64,000 nt of DNA from Chryseobacterium gleum (GCF_900636535.1 NZ_LR134289.1:1116001-1180000), one strand, 5' to 3'. Positions 40,966-49,794 are shown, counted from the stretch's first letter. Numbers and translations: made by a program. Notes: a model not told the origin generated them from the sequence alone.

Positions 40966-41322
40966 TTATGTAGTGATTTTTTTCTTGTGTTTTGTTCCCC
41001 AGTCTGCCAAAGCAGCAATGACATCTTTCAGAGATTCACTATACTCTGTAGGAACATATTCTACCAGCACAGGTTTCTGATCTGTAATTACGGTTCTTTC
41101 TACCAGATGATTAACTTCCAGTTTTTTCAATTCACTGGATAATACCCGTGCAGATATTCCCTTGATGGTACGCTGTAATTCATTGAAACGGGTGTGCCCT
41201 CCCAGGATCGCAATCATTACACGTATAGTCCATCTGCCTCCGAGAACATATAATGCATCCTCTGTAGCAGAGAGATGGTTACTGCATTGCGGCCTTGAAT
41301 ACACTATTTTTTCTTCTTCCAT
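40966..41322 (-). CDS. HxlR family transcriptional regulator
   Basis: 118 residues with the HxlR signature: CSNHLSATEDALYVLGGRWTIRV at the start (Cys at residue 13 as in redox-sensing relatives YodB/QorR), then TRFNELQRTIKGISARVLSSELKKLE as HTH. Divergent from an azoreductase gene, the classic partner of quinone-sensing HxlR regulators. It likely represses the azoreductase gene until its cysteine is modified. Confidence 0.92.
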   Translation of the reverse strand: MEEEKIVYSRPQCSNHLSATEDALYVLGGRWTIRVMIAILGGHTRFNELQRTIKGISARVLSSELKKLEVNHLVERTVITDQKPVLVEYVPTEYSESLKDVIAALADWGTKHKKKITT

Positions 41323-41340
41323 TGCCTCTGTTTTATTCTG

Positions 41341-41412
41341 TTACTAACCTAAATGTTATTACTAACCTTTCGGTAACTACTATCTTTTTATTAGTAAATA
41401 TAGATAATTTTG
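41341..41412 (+). promoter_or_regulatory. HxlR/azoreductase intergenic operators and promoter
   Basis: The word TTACTAACCT occurs twice in the same direction at 41341-41350 and 41359-41368, 18 bases apart. A -7 element TAATTTTG is at 41405-41412, 28 bases before the azoreductase start. Confidence 0.55.
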
Positions 41413-41439
41413 GAACATCAATTTTAAAAAAAATAAAAA

Positions 41440-42042
41440 ATGAAACGAGTACTTCATATTACTTCAAGTCCGAGAAGTGAATCATCAGTGAGTAAAAAAC
41501 TGGGAAATGCAGTCGTAGAGAAAATAACAGCCAAGTATCCTGACCATATTTTAAAAAAACGCGATCTGGCAAATCCCCTTTTTCCTCATTTGGAAGAAGC
41601 GCATATCAATGCATTCTTTACGCCGGCTGAAAACCGGACTTCTGAACAGTCGGAAATTGTAAAGCTTTCAGATACGGTAATTGATGAGCTTCAGGAAGCT
41701 GATATTATTGTTATTGAAGCGCCCCTGTACAATTTCAGCATCACTTCCACACTGAAATCATGGCTTGATCATATTGCCAGAGCAGGAAAAACATTCAGCT
41801 ACAGCGAAAACGGTCCTGAAGGCCTGGTGAAAAATAAAAAAGTATACCTTGCCTTTTCAAGTGGCGGCGTATATTCTGAAGGGGAAAGACAGGCTTACGA
41901 CTTCGTAATTCCTTACTTGGAAAAAACGCTTGGATTTATGGGAATGACGGATATTTCTGTTGTCCGTGCAGAAGGACTTTCTGTTCCGGTCGTTCAGGAA
42001 ACAGCCCTGCAAAAAGGGATTGAAAGTATTATTGTAGAATAA
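41440..42042 (+). CDS. azoR: FMN-dependent NADH-azoreductase
   Basis: 200 residues, flavodoxin fold. The N-terminal LHITSSPRSESSVSKKLG binds FMN phosphate, and APLYNFSITSTLKSWLDHIARAGKTF is the AzoR/NQO-like signature. It reduces azo compounds and quinones with NADH and protects against electrophiles. Divergent from the HxlR regulator gene; ends at a strong terminator. Confidence 0.93.
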   Translation: MKRVLHITSSPRSESSVSKKLGNAVVEKITAKYPDHILKKRDLANPLFPHLEEAHINAFFTPAENRTSEQSEIVKLSDTVIDELQEADIIVIEAPLYNFSITSTLKSWLDHIARAGKTFSYSENGPEGLVKNKKVYLAFSSGGVYSEGERQAYDFVIPYLEKTLGFMGMTDISVVRAEGLSVPVVQETALQKGIESIIVE

Positions 42043-42048
42043 AAACAA

Positions 42049-42083
42049 AAAAATTGCTGTTCCTTCGAACAGCAATTTTTTGT
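42049..42083 (+). terminator. terminator after azoR
   Basis: AAAAATTGCTGTT (42049-42061) pairs with AACAGCAATTTTT (42068-42080) around a 6-base loop. Confidence 0.9.
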
Positions 42084-42199
42084 ATCAGAGTTTTGTTGTT
42101 CACAAAAGTATATAAAGAATTAAAAAAATACTTTCCTCAACATATGTAAAGGTTTTTTCAAATTTTTCCTCTCATTTTTACTTTATTAAATGAAAGATT

Positions 42200-42613
42200 A
42201 TGGAAAACAATAAACAACCCCAACTGATCAATCCTGCTGAGTTATTTAATCCCGCTCCTTATGGTTTTTCTCACAGTATTTCTGTGGAATCTCCTTCCAG
42301 GATGTGTTTTATATCCGGACAGAGTGGCGGCGTAGGTGAAAATCATGTATTGGCAGATGACTTTAAAACTCAGGTTCAGAATGCTTTGAAAAATTTGCAA
42401 ATCGTTTTACAGAGCCATTCAATGACGTTTGAAAATATAGTTAAAATCACCTTGCTTATTGTAGATCACAACCAGGAAAAACTTGAAATATGGACAGAAG
42501 AAGCCAGGAAAGTCTGGAAATCTACATTACTGCCAACAAGTACACTTATTCCTGTAAGTCAGCTGGCTTTACCCGGAATGTTGTTTGAAATAGACGCGAT
42601 TGCTCTGGAATAG
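42200..42613 (+). CDS. RidA/YjgF family protein
   Basis: 137 residues. The family pattern ISGQSG..., FKTQVQNALKNLQIVLQSHSM and ENIVKITLLIVD is clear, as is PVSQLALPGMLFEIDAIAL. The canonical active-site arginine of enamine deaminases (usually in IRPVV near residue 105) is not seen, SLIPVS being replaced by TLIPVS, so it may belong to a non-deaminating Rid subgroup. Stands alone before the SLDH/GMC operon. Confidence 0.88.
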   Translation: MENNKQPQLINPAELFNPAPYGFSHSISVESPSRMCFISGQSGGVGENHVLADDFKTQVQNALKNLQIVLQSHSMTFENIVKITLLIVDHNQEKLEIWTEEARKVWKSTLLPTSTLIPVSQLALPGMLFEIDAIALE

Positions 42614-43073
42614 CTTGACAGCTAGGAGTATCTGATACGATGATATGATAATTCTTACCTTCAACCTTATTAATTTAATCCTGCCTGAATATTCAATTCA
42701 GGCATTTTTTATTTATATCAAAGGCTATCATCACTGTTTTTATCCGATATTTTTAAACAACAAGATACCACATTATTTAAAATAATTCTAAACTATGTGA
42801 AAATAAAATCTCTTACAAACACTTACAACAAAGGAATTGTTACAAAAAATTAAAAGATTATTAATTCAAATTACGTAGAAATACTGAATCTTATCTGCCG
42901 GGATGTGATTAATTTCGGATCAACAAAATTGATAACTATGGATCGCCTGAAATACATTCAATCATTTCTGAACAAGAGGTGATATCTGAAAAATCCGGCA
43001 GCTGTAGATCAATCAGCTTAATCATCTCCTGTTAATAAGGAGTTGAAGATATTGAATCCAAATTTTTTACGAA
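42614..43073. other. 460-base non-coding stretch before the SLDH/GMC operon
   Basis: Holds a terminator-like hairpin (GCCTGAAT 42683-42690 with ATTCAGGC 42696-42703, then T6), then an AT-rich stretch. Close to the operon two short stems could form in the leader (AGCTG 43000-43004 / CAGCT 43014-43018; CTCCT 43026-43030 / AGGAG 43038-43042). A 14-codon ATG frame at 42938-42982 has no support as a gene. No clear TAnnTTTG promoter was found. Confidence 0.5.
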
Positions 43074-43520
43074 ATGAATATTATTAACAAAATTCTCAAC
43101 GTCAACGATTATTATTTCGACGTGTTCATGTCTATCTCGGAAGCGCTTACCGGGTTCACCGTAAACGAACTCCAGTCAACAGGGCTCGCAGAAACCTATT
43201 ACACATATGTTTTAAAAAGCCTGGAAGCAGCCACTTTCGTAGAATTCCTTACGGTTTCTAAAAATATCCTTGAAAATTCTTCCGGTGAGGAAGCATTAAA
43301 AAATGCCATCCAATCCGAAATTATTGGTAACCCGGGAATGAACGACATTGCCGGAAAAGTAATTACCATGTGGTACCTGGGAACCTGGGATGGTGCTTAT
43401 ATCAATGATCTTTCTTATAAGGAAGGCCTTGTATGGAACCTGATACATGCCCATCCGCCCGGAGCAAAACAACCTGGCTACAAATCATGGAATATTAAAC
43501 CTGTAAACACCCACTCATGA
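43074..43520 (+). CDS. sorbitol/fructose dehydrogenase-type small subunit (FAD-SLDH family)
   Basis: 148 residues. The FAD-SLDH family pattern is visible: VFMSISEALTGFTVNEL near residue 17, then a helical middle and ITMWYLGTWDGAYI followed by EGLVWNLIHAHPPG. In known enzymes this subunit carries the catalytic flavoprotein through the Tat pathway and stabilises it; here there is no Tat or Sec signal, so the complex appears cytoplasmic. It overlaps the GMC gene by ATGA (43517-43520), indicating coupled translation and a 1:1 complex. Confidence 0.82.
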   Translation: MNIINKILNVNDYYFDVFMSISEALTGFTVNELQSTGLAETYYTYVLKSLEAATFVEFLTVSKNILENSSGEEALKNAIQSEIIGNPGMNDIAGKVITMWYLGTWDGAYINDLSYKEGLVWNLIHAHPPGAKQPGYKSWNIKPVNTHS

Positions 43521-45592
43521 ATCCAATCCATAACAAAAAAGATGTGATCATTGTAGGAACAGGGATCGCAGGGTCATTAATCGCAAAGCTATTGTCTGAC
43601 CATGTATTTGACGTCACCAAAGGAAAAATGGTTCATCGTGCAGATGCGGGAAAATCTGATAATATTAAGGAGATTTCCATACTTATGTACGAAGCAGGCC
43701 TGGAAGCAGGTATTGAGCTGGATTCCGTATCTTCAATGACCACTTATAATGAGTATATCCGGACTTTTTACAGAGAGGAAGCCAAAGTTCCCAATTCTCC
43801 TTATCCGAACTTAAAGCAGGCTCCTTCTCCCAACGTTTTGGATATGGAACATATTGTTCAGCCGTATCCGGATAAAAAAGGGTATCTTGTTCAGTTCGGG
43901 CCGATGCCGTTTGCCAGTGATGCAATAAGAGTAGGCGGCGGAACTACCCTTCACTGGCTGGGAACCACTCCAAGAATGCTTCCCAACGATTTCAAACTTA
44001 CCGAAAAATATGGTATTACGATTCCAAAGCCGGATTCTGATGAGCAAACTCCTGTCGACTGGCCGATAAGCTATGAAGAATTAAGGCCTTATTATGAGAT
44101 GGCAGAGTTTGAAATCGGGGTTTCCGGGGATGTTTCGAAACAGGAATATCCGATTACTGAGAAAACGCAAGATTATTATGGAAATTATGTATTTCCAATG
44201 GAAGAAATTCCACAGAGTTATATGGACCATAAGATTATTGAGGGACTTAAAGGAACAAGTGTAAATCTAAGTTCAGGAGAAATTCCTTTAATGATGGTAC
44301 CTTCTCCACAGGGAAGAAATTCCGTTCCCAATCCAAAATACGGAAAAACGAAGATCATTAAAGCAGAACCAAAGGTCTCCGGATATCAATTGGTTTTAGA
44401 CAGTTCCGGAAAAGAAGAATACAAAGCGCTCGGTTCTGTTTGGAATCCTTATATGGGTGAACGCTGCGAAGGGAATGCTTCGTGTGTTCCGATCTGTCCT
44501 GTTCAGGCGAAGTACAATGCCTTAAAAACATTGAAAAAGGCTTTATATAAAATGAATGATAACGATAACCTGAGCCGTAATCCATTCATGCAGATTCAGG
44601 CACAGAGTGTAGTTTACAGATTAAGCATTGATCCAAATGACAATCATAAAGTTTCAAAGGTTCATCTGAGAAGATATATCTCAAAAGAAAAAACCGATTT
44701 CGTTGAAGAATCTATTGATACTTCAGATGCCATCGTCATTCTGGCAGCTAATGCTTTTGAAAATCCAAAGATTTTATTAAACTCCAGATACACGACCCCG
44801 GATGGTATAAAGACTGCAGCCAACAGCAGTGATCAGGTAGGAAGAAACCTGATGGACCATATGGTAATGCTTACCTGGGGACTTTTCCCTGAACCGGTAT
44901 ATCCGTACAGAGGCCCGGGTTCTACTACAAATATTTCTTCTTTCCGTGACGGAGCGTTCAGAAAGGACTTTTCTGCATGGATCTCCCCGCTCGACAATTG
45001 GGGCTGGGGCTGGCCGGCATTTTCTCCGGGTTCTGATGTGGCCTACTTTATCAAAGAAAAACAGTTTGGGGCAGAATTAAGAAAAAATCTTACCGACAGA
45101 CTTTCAAAACAGGTATTATTTCATTTTGAAATTGAACAGCTCCCGAATCCAAATAACAGGGTAACCATCAATGATGAATATCTGGATGTTCTCGGAATTC
45201 CACGCCCTGTGATTCATTATGAACTTACAGAGTATGAAATGAAAGCTATGGAGCAGGCAAAAAATGCTTCGGATCAGATGTTTAAAAGGTTAAACATTAA
45301 GGATTGTACAAAATATACTGCAGAAGATAAAAACTCTGTGATATACAATAAGAAAAGATATTCTTACAATGGTGCAGGGCACATCGTGGGAACTCACAGA
45401 ATGGGTTCTAAAGCTGAAGAATCCGTAACCAACAGCTACTGCAAAACCTGGGATCATCCGAATTTATACGTTGTAGGTGCGGGAAATATGACCACGCTGG
45501 GAACATCAAATCCTACTTTAACATTATCAGCATTCACCATCCGTTCGGTAGAATCCATCCTTGCTGATCTTGAAATTCAACTTAAAAAATAA
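43517..45592 (+). CDS. GMC family oxidoreductase, probable Fe-S-containing catalytic subunit
   Basis: 691 residues. FAD site VIIVGTGIAGSLIAKLL at the N-terminus, the GGGTTLHWLGTTPR loop, and the C-terminal GMC signature with catalytic HRMG in GTHRMGS and NPTLT. A C-x5-C-x3-C-P motif (Cys317, Cys323, Cys327) matches the [3Fe-4S] site of bacterial FAD-glucose and fructose dehydrogenases. Partner small subunit is encoded just upstream. The usual third subunit, a multi-heme cytochrome c, is absent (no CxxCH in the operon). Substrate unknown; an alcohol or sugar oxidation is likely. Confidence 0.88.
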   Translation: MNPIHNKKDVIIVGTGIAGSLIAKLLSDHVFDVTKGKMVHRADAGKSDNIKEISILMYEAGLEAGIELDSVSSMTTYNEYIRTFYREEAKVPNSPYPNLKQAPSPNVLDMEHIVQPYPDKKGYLVQFGPMPFASDAIRVGGGTTLHWLGTTPRMLPNDFKLTEKYGITIPKPDSDEQTPVDWPISYEELRPYYEMAEFEIGVSGDVSKQEYPITEKTQDYYGNYVFPMEEIPQSYMDHKIIEGLKGTSVNLSSGEIPLMMVPSPQGRNSVPNPKYGKTKIIKAEPKVSGYQLVLDSSGKEEYKALGSVWNPYMGERCEGNASCVPICPVQAKYNALKTLKKALYKMNDNDNLSRNPFMQIQAQSVVYRLSIDPNDNHKVSKVHLRRYISKEKTDFVEESIDTSDAIVILAANAFENPKILLNSRYTTPDGIKTAANSSDQVGRNLMDHMVMLTWGLFPEPVYPYRGPGSTTNISSFRDGAFRKDFSAWISPLDNWGWGWPAFSPGSDVAYFIKEKQFGAELRKNLTDRLSKQVLFHFEIEQLPNPNNRVTINDEYLDVLGIPRPVIHYELTEYEMKAMEQAKNASDQMFKRLNIKDCTKYTAEDKNSVIYNKKRYSYNGAGHIVGTHRMGSKAEESVTNSYCKTWDHPNLYVVGAGNMTTLGTSNPTLTLSAFTIRSVESILADLEIQLKK

Positions 45593-45596
45593 CAAC

Positions 45597-47051
45597 ATGA
45601 GACAAAGACTTATCAATAAAGCACCACAACCACAGGAGACCTTAACAGCAGGAAGAATGGCGGCGGCAAGAAGCGCAGCCATTATAGAACCTGTTTCATT
45701 GCCTTCTTTATTATTTGATTCAACACTGAGTAAAGAAGACTGGATAGAAGGATTAAAGCATCATAGTAAAACAGTAACCCATCTTTTACTGAATGATCAG
45801 ATTAAAGATTTTAATGCCTATCTGGAATCTCAGTTCGGTTCAGGAATTTCAGAAATAAAAAAAGAGATCACAGAAATCGATTACAAACCGATTTTGCAGG
45901 ATCTTTTGCAGACAGCAATTCTTATTGAACATTCTACTATTCCTCCTTATCTTACCGCTTTGTATTCAATTAAAGACGGAACCAATGCTCTGGCTTCACA
46001 AATCATCAGAAGTGTTGCTGTAGAGGAAATGCTTCATTTGATTATGGTTTGTAATGTATTGAATGCCATCGATATTCAACCTTCCGTCAACAAAAAGGAG
46101 AACTACCCTACTTATCCCATGAAATTACCCATGAATGTTGATTTCTATGTAGGTCTGGAAACATTCTCAAGCAACAGCATTGCAACATTTATCGCAATAG
46201 AAAGCCCAAGCCAACCTCTTGTAAAAGCTCCGAAATATGATTATGAAACGAAAACTTCTGAATTATATTCCCAAAGAGCTGCCCTGCAGGAAAACCACCT
46301 CTGGACACTTGAAAACATGAAAGGTTTCATCATGGAAAATGTACACACCATTGGTGAGTATTATGATGTTTTATTCTTCTATATCGTTATTTTCCAGATT
46401 ATTGCTTACTATAAAGCACATGGAACACTTCCGAAGAATTTCGAAGAATTAAATGCCGGAGGGATTTTCACAGGAAAGCCGGAAAAACAAATCCGTCCTG
46501 AGCAATATTATGGAAGTGGTGGAAAATTACATTCCGTGGAAGCTTTAATTGGAGTTATTGCTGTTTTCCAGGAAATTAAGGGTCAGGGTGAAGGAGCTGA
46601 TGATTCTATTTTCGATGTGGATCCTTCACAGTTTGAAGAAGGGGTTGAACTGGCTCATTATTTCAGATTCAAAGAAGTTTTTCATGAGCATTTTTATCTG
46701 GGAGGAAACTATGAGCCCTTCATGGACGAAAATGGGATGATGCCTGTAACCACGCCGCCTACAGGAAAAGATCTTCCGGTAGACTGGAATGAGGCATATC
46801 CGATGAAACCCAATCCTAAGCTGGAAGATTATATTCAAAATAAAGAATTACATACTCAGGCTATTGAATTTAATAAAACATACAGACGTCTGCTGGATGC
46901 TATTCAAAGTGCTGTGGAAGGTAACCAGCGAGAGCTTGAAAAATCAATTATGTATATGTATGCTTTAAAAGAACAGGCTGTTAATCTGATGAAACAACCC
47001 CTGGATGCTCAGACTAATGCGGGACCAACATTCGAATACACCGATCTGTAA
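45597..47051 (+). CDS. ferritin-like (VioB/RebD-type) domain protein
   Basis: 484 residues from MRQRLINKAP (start 4 bases after the GMC stop). Residues about 100-300 have the diiron/ferritin-like pattern of the iminophenyl-pyruvate dimer synthase family (PF12902): LIEHSTIPPYLTALYSI and IRSVAVEEMLHLIMVCNVLNAI, with Glu and EExxH as candidate metal ligands, and NYPTYPMKLP after. The C-terminal 180 residues are helical with no signal peptide. In RebD and VioB this domain couples imines; here no tryptophan-imine pathway is nearby, so its partner reaction is unknown. Confidence 0.82.
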   Translation: MRQRLINKAPQPQETLTAGRMAAARSAAIIEPVSLPSLLFDSTLSKEDWIEGLKHHSKTVTHLLLNDQIKDFNAYLESQFGSGISEIKKEITEIDYKPILQDLLQTAILIEHSTIPPYLTALYSIKDGTNALASQIIRSVAVEEMLHLIMVCNVLNAIDIQPSVNKKENYPTYPMKLPMNVDFYVGLETFSSNSIATFIAIESPSQPLVKAPKYDYETKTSELYSQRAALQENHLWTLENMKGFIMENVHTIGEYYDVLFFYIVIFQIIAYYKAHGTLPKNFEELNAGGIFTGKPEKQIRPEQYYGSGGKLHSVEALIGVIAVFQEIKGQGEGADDSIFDVDPSQFEEGVELAHYFRFKEVFHEHFYLGGNYEPFMDENGMMPVTTPPTGKDLPVDWNEAYPMKPNPKLEDYIQNKELHTQAIEFNKTYRRLLDAIQSAVEGNQRELEKSIMYMYALKEQAVNLMKQPLDAQTNAGPTFEYTDL

Positions 47052-47069
47052 CTATAAAAACTAAATATC

Positions 47070-48596
47070 ATGCTTAAAAGAAAAAAAGAGAGTCCCGAAG
47101 CGGGAGGAGAACAGCTATTCCGCAGAATGCCAGGCCAAAATGGAGTTAATCTGGCCGAACTTATGGATGGCTATTCCAAGCTTCCTATTGATGATCCGGT
47201 AAGGCCATTCAGAGAAGACAATCTGCAGTCGATTGAAAACAATGTAGATTACGGTATCCTTGCCGCATTGGATGGCACATGGGTAAGCTACAATGTGAAC
47301 TATAATAAAGATGTTACCAGTCCTTCACTGGCAAGCGGTGTCCATACTACAATTATGCCGTCTCCGGGAACCAACCCGGGAACAATTCCCGGAAAATTCG
47401 CTTTTACCAGTGAAGAGTATATTGAGAAGCTGACCTTTTCCATTGTTCCCGGCGGTGTACGTAACCGTGGTGGTGCCAGTGAGCTATTCTGCGGAGCAGT
47501 TAAATATGAGCAAAGTATTAAAAGTGTGACTACCGTACAGGGGCAGGAAGCATTAAAATACACTCCTATTCATGAAGAAAACGGAATGTATCTTTGGCTG
47601 AGCGATGTTTATAATCATGCGGCTACCAAAAAATCTATTGAAAGAGACCGTGGTATCCATGCCGTTTCAACAGAAGATGCCAAGTATGGATATACCGGCG
47701 AATACAGAGATGAGCCTTTGCTGAGGATAACACCGGACGGTGAAGCAAACCCACAATATATTCTTCAAAGCCAGCTACAACCGGGGCAGCCTTATTATGA
47801 AATCATTCCTGCGCAGGAAATAAAGCCGGGAGCAGGACTTGATGGTCCTTATTTTATCCCGGACTACTCTATTTCGCGAAGCGGTGTGATTCCCCATGGG
47901 AGCACCATTACTTTGCTCGGAGATATTGTCCCGCAAAATACTGCTGATCAAACCTTTTATTTAATCAATGGATCTCCTAAGTTCCCTTACGGTAAAGAGG
48001 CATGGGATACGAATCATCTTTCTATTTCACGTACAATGGGAAATGCAGGGGTAACACCTGACAATATTATTGATCTTGACCAGCCAGCACCGGCCTGGGT
48101 GCATGAAACACTTAATGATGATAATGATCCTGGTTCAAACAAAATTTACACCCAGAGAATACTGGCTGATGATTTATATCCCTATTCTGTACGGCCGGAT
48201 TTAAGACTCAGAGATACATTAAGAGGTCAGGAGGTCAGCAATTATGTCCATGTTAGAATGTCTTCCAAGATGAAAACCGGGGCGCAGGGCGGAATTTTAA
48301 ATGTACCGTTTGTCAACCGTTTTGTCCCGACCGTTGAAGTGGATATGAACATGTGGATTGAAACAGTGATTGAAAACGGAAAAGAGATTCTTCAGCTGCA
48401 ATATGAGCAGATTGTATTTTTCGAATTTGATTTCGGAAATGACGGTGGTACCACGAGCTGGCCCCACATCCAGGTGAACACACTCCGTAAAATAGAAGAT
48501 ATTCCTGAGGATCAGAGAAAAGTAATTGAAGAGCAGTTCTTTAATACCGGAGTTAATGCCGGCGCAGCTTCTGGCTGTCCTTATCATAAAGGATAG
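47070..48596 (+). CDS. unassigned 508-residue protein, last gene of the SLDH/GMC operon
   Basis: No signal peptide or membrane segment. The N-terminal third has ILAALDGTWVSYNVNYN and a beta-rich pattern; the C-terminal 120 residues are again beta-rich (VEVDMNMWIETV, LQLQYEQIVFFEFDF, HIQVNTLRKI) and could be a lipocalin/nitrobindin-like barrel. The chain ends with GCPYHKG, a CP-type Cys-His tail that could bind heme or a metal. I do not recognise the family firmly. It is in the operon with an 18-base gap from the ferritin-like gene and is followed by a terminator, so it probably works with the same enzyme system. Confidence 0.7.
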   Translation: MLKRKKESPEAGGEQLFRRMPGQNGVNLAELMDGYSKLPIDDPVRPFREDNLQSIENNVDYGILAALDGTWVSYNVNYNKDVTSPSLASGVHTTIMPSPGTNPGTIPGKFAFTSEEYIEKLTFSIVPGGVRNRGGASELFCGAVKYEQSIKSVTTVQGQEALKYTPIHEENGMYLWLSDVYNHAATKKSIERDRGIHAVSTEDAKYGYTGEYRDEPLLRITPDGEANPQYILQSQLQPGQPYYEIIPAQEIKPGAGLDGPYFIPDYSISRSGVIPHGSTITLLGDIVPQNTADQTFYLINGSPKFPYGKEAWDTNHLSISRTMGNAGVTPDNIIDLDQPAPAWVHETLNDDNDPGSNKIYTQRILADDLYPYSVRPDLRLRDTLRGQEVSNYVHVRMSSKMKTGAQGGILNVPFVNRFVPTVEVDMNMWIETVIENGKEILQLQYEQIVFFEFDFGNDGGTTSWPHIQVNTLRKIEDIPEDQRKVIEEQFFNTGVNAGAASGCPYHKG

Positions 48597-48614
48597 ACAC
48601 CATAATTATCATAA

Positions 48615-48642
48615 AAAAAGGGACAAACTATTGTCCCTTTTT
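48615..48642. terminator. bidirectional terminator
   Basis: AAAAAGGGACAA (48615-48626) pairs with TTGTCCCTTTTT (48631-48642). It serves the + operon and the convergent tetR gene. Confidence 0.9.
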
Positions 48643-48659
48643 CTGTTCTTTATAATAGA

Positions 48660-49298
48660 TTAAAGATTATCGTGGGCCTGCTCTACCATGAAAGATATTG
48701 CCTTTTTGATTTTTTCCCGTCCTTCAGGAGTATTGGTATCTATACCACAGAAAATACTTCCGTTCAGAGACGAAAACATATTCAGGTAATACAATCCTGA
48801 AACCATAATAGCCATAATAGAACGATAGGTATCCATTTTATCTTTGAAACGGGACTCCATCAATAATTTAAAGATATATTCTCCGTTTTCCTCCTGAGTG
48901 TCAATCAGTTTTTTTAATGATTTCCGGGGCTCAGAAATAGTCCACAACAAGAGTTTCTGAGCTTCTTTATTGGCATATACATAATCAAACTGGGAAAGCA
49001 GCATATGCTCGATAAATTCTCTGCCTCCATCTTCAAGATTCGGCTTCATCTTTTCCACTTCCTCGCTGGTTACTTTTACCCAAAAATCCTGTGTTCTGAC
49101 ATATTCGTCCATAAGGCCATCCATTCCTCCAAAATAGGTATAGATCATTTTCTTATCTACCCCGGCAGTAGCAGCGATGTCATTTATCTTCAACCCTGCA
49201 TGTCCTTTAGTTTTCAGTATTTTTCCAACGGCATCTAAAAACTTTTTCTTACTTCGTTCTTTATTTCTGATACTACCTGATGCTGACTTTCTTTCCAT
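48660..49298 (-). CDS. TetR/AcrR family regulator, paralogue 1
   Basis: 212 residues from MERKSASGSIRN. N-terminal HTH INDIAATAGVDKKMIYTYFGGMDGL, then a helical ligand domain with a conserved block GSIFCGID shared with the second TetR protein at 49.9-50.6 kb. The two are similar along their whole length. The gene is divergent from operator unit A (49344). It is convergent with the SLDH/GMC operon, so regulation of that operon is possible but not indicated by a shared operator. The ligand is unknown. Confidence 0.9.
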   Translation of the reverse strand: MERKSASGSIRNKERSKKKFLDAVGKILKTKGHAGLKINDIAATAGVDKKMIYTYFGGMDGLMDEYVRTQDFWVKVTSEEVEKMKPNLEDGGREFIEHMLLSQFDYVYANKEAQKLLLWTISEPRKSLKKLIDTQEENGEYIFKLLMESRFKDKMDTYRSIMAIMVSGLYYLNMFSSLNGSIFCGIDTNTPEGREKIKKAISFMVEQAHDNL

Positions 49299-49343
49299 GA
49301 CTAAACATTCAATATACAAGTTTAAGAATTTTTTTTATTATTT

Positions 49344-49387
49344 TAGACACCGAACAGTGTCTAATATCATTGATTTGTCTATATTTG
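49344..49387 (+). promoter_or_regulatory. TetR-type operator and promoter, unit A
   Basis: TAGACAC (49344-49350) pairs with GTGTCTA (49357-49363), giving AGACACC-N4-AGTGTCT with one mismatch to the consensus AGACACT-N4-AGTGTCT of units C and D. -7 element TATATTTG at 49380-49387. The gap between palindrome and -7 is 17 bases, 10 more than in units B, C and D. Confidence 0.75.
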
Positions 49388-49393
49388 CAAAAA

Positions 49394-49548
49394 CTGATCG
49401 TACCAAACAGACAGGATCACTATCAGATTTGAAAAATAAAACTCTTCAGATTGTATTGTTAGTTCCCTCAGTTTAAAATGTTTCTGTCATCAGCAACTGA
49501 GGAAAAAAGACAAAAACGGTATTACTTTTTCATAGTGGTTGTCTTTAA
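49394..49548 (+). ncRNA. putative TetR-controlled small RNA, unit A
   Basis: About 155 nt from the predicted start 7 bases after the -7 element to a terminator (AAAGACAA 49506-49513 / TTGTCTTT 49539-49546). Contains the arms CCTCAGTT (49466-49473) and AACTGAGG (49495-49502). A 30-codon ATG frame at 49478 is not conserved in the other units, so an RNA rather than a peptide is more likely. Beyond it, 49549-49740 is AT-rich without a gene. Confidence 0.5.
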
Positions 49549-49755
49549 ATCTGAAAGTGTTTTGATATAAAATAAAATATTTTTGTATAGATATTTCTTA
49601 TTTGACAACACCGAGGTAAGCATAAAAATTACTTCTGTAATTGGGTAAAACCGAATCTGTTTTGCTCATCAAAGTAAGAATTACTTTACAACAATAAAAA
49701 TTATTACACTGAAAACCAATACTTTAAATAAAACCAGTAAAATTTTTATTATTTT

Positions 49756-49788
49756 ACACACTTAGTAGTGTCTTATTTTATATATTTG
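49756..49788 (+). promoter_or_regulatory. TetR-type operator and promoter, unit B
   Basis: Palindrome ACACT (49758-49762) TAGT AGTGT (49767-49771), with one changed base compared with AGACACT-N4-AGTGTCT. TATATTTG at 49781-49788, seven bases after the palindrome. Confidence 0.7.
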
Positions 49789-49794
49789 TAGAAA

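Noticed and set aside
42938..42982. 14-codon leader peptide before the SLDH operon
   Set aside because: No ribosome-binding signal, no attenuator layout and no amino-acid bias to support it.
43683..43925. - strand ORFs inside the GMC gene (also 43811-44047, 44358-44585)
   Set aside because: Shadows of a long conserved + strand gene; no family features.
49177..49476. + strand ORF running from tetR1 into unit A
   Set aside because: It reads through the tetR1 gene in antisense and through the operator; no family features and not conserved at unit C.
49478..49570. 30-codon ATG frame in unit A RNA
   Set aside because: Not conserved in units B, C or D; the frame runs through the terminator hairpin.
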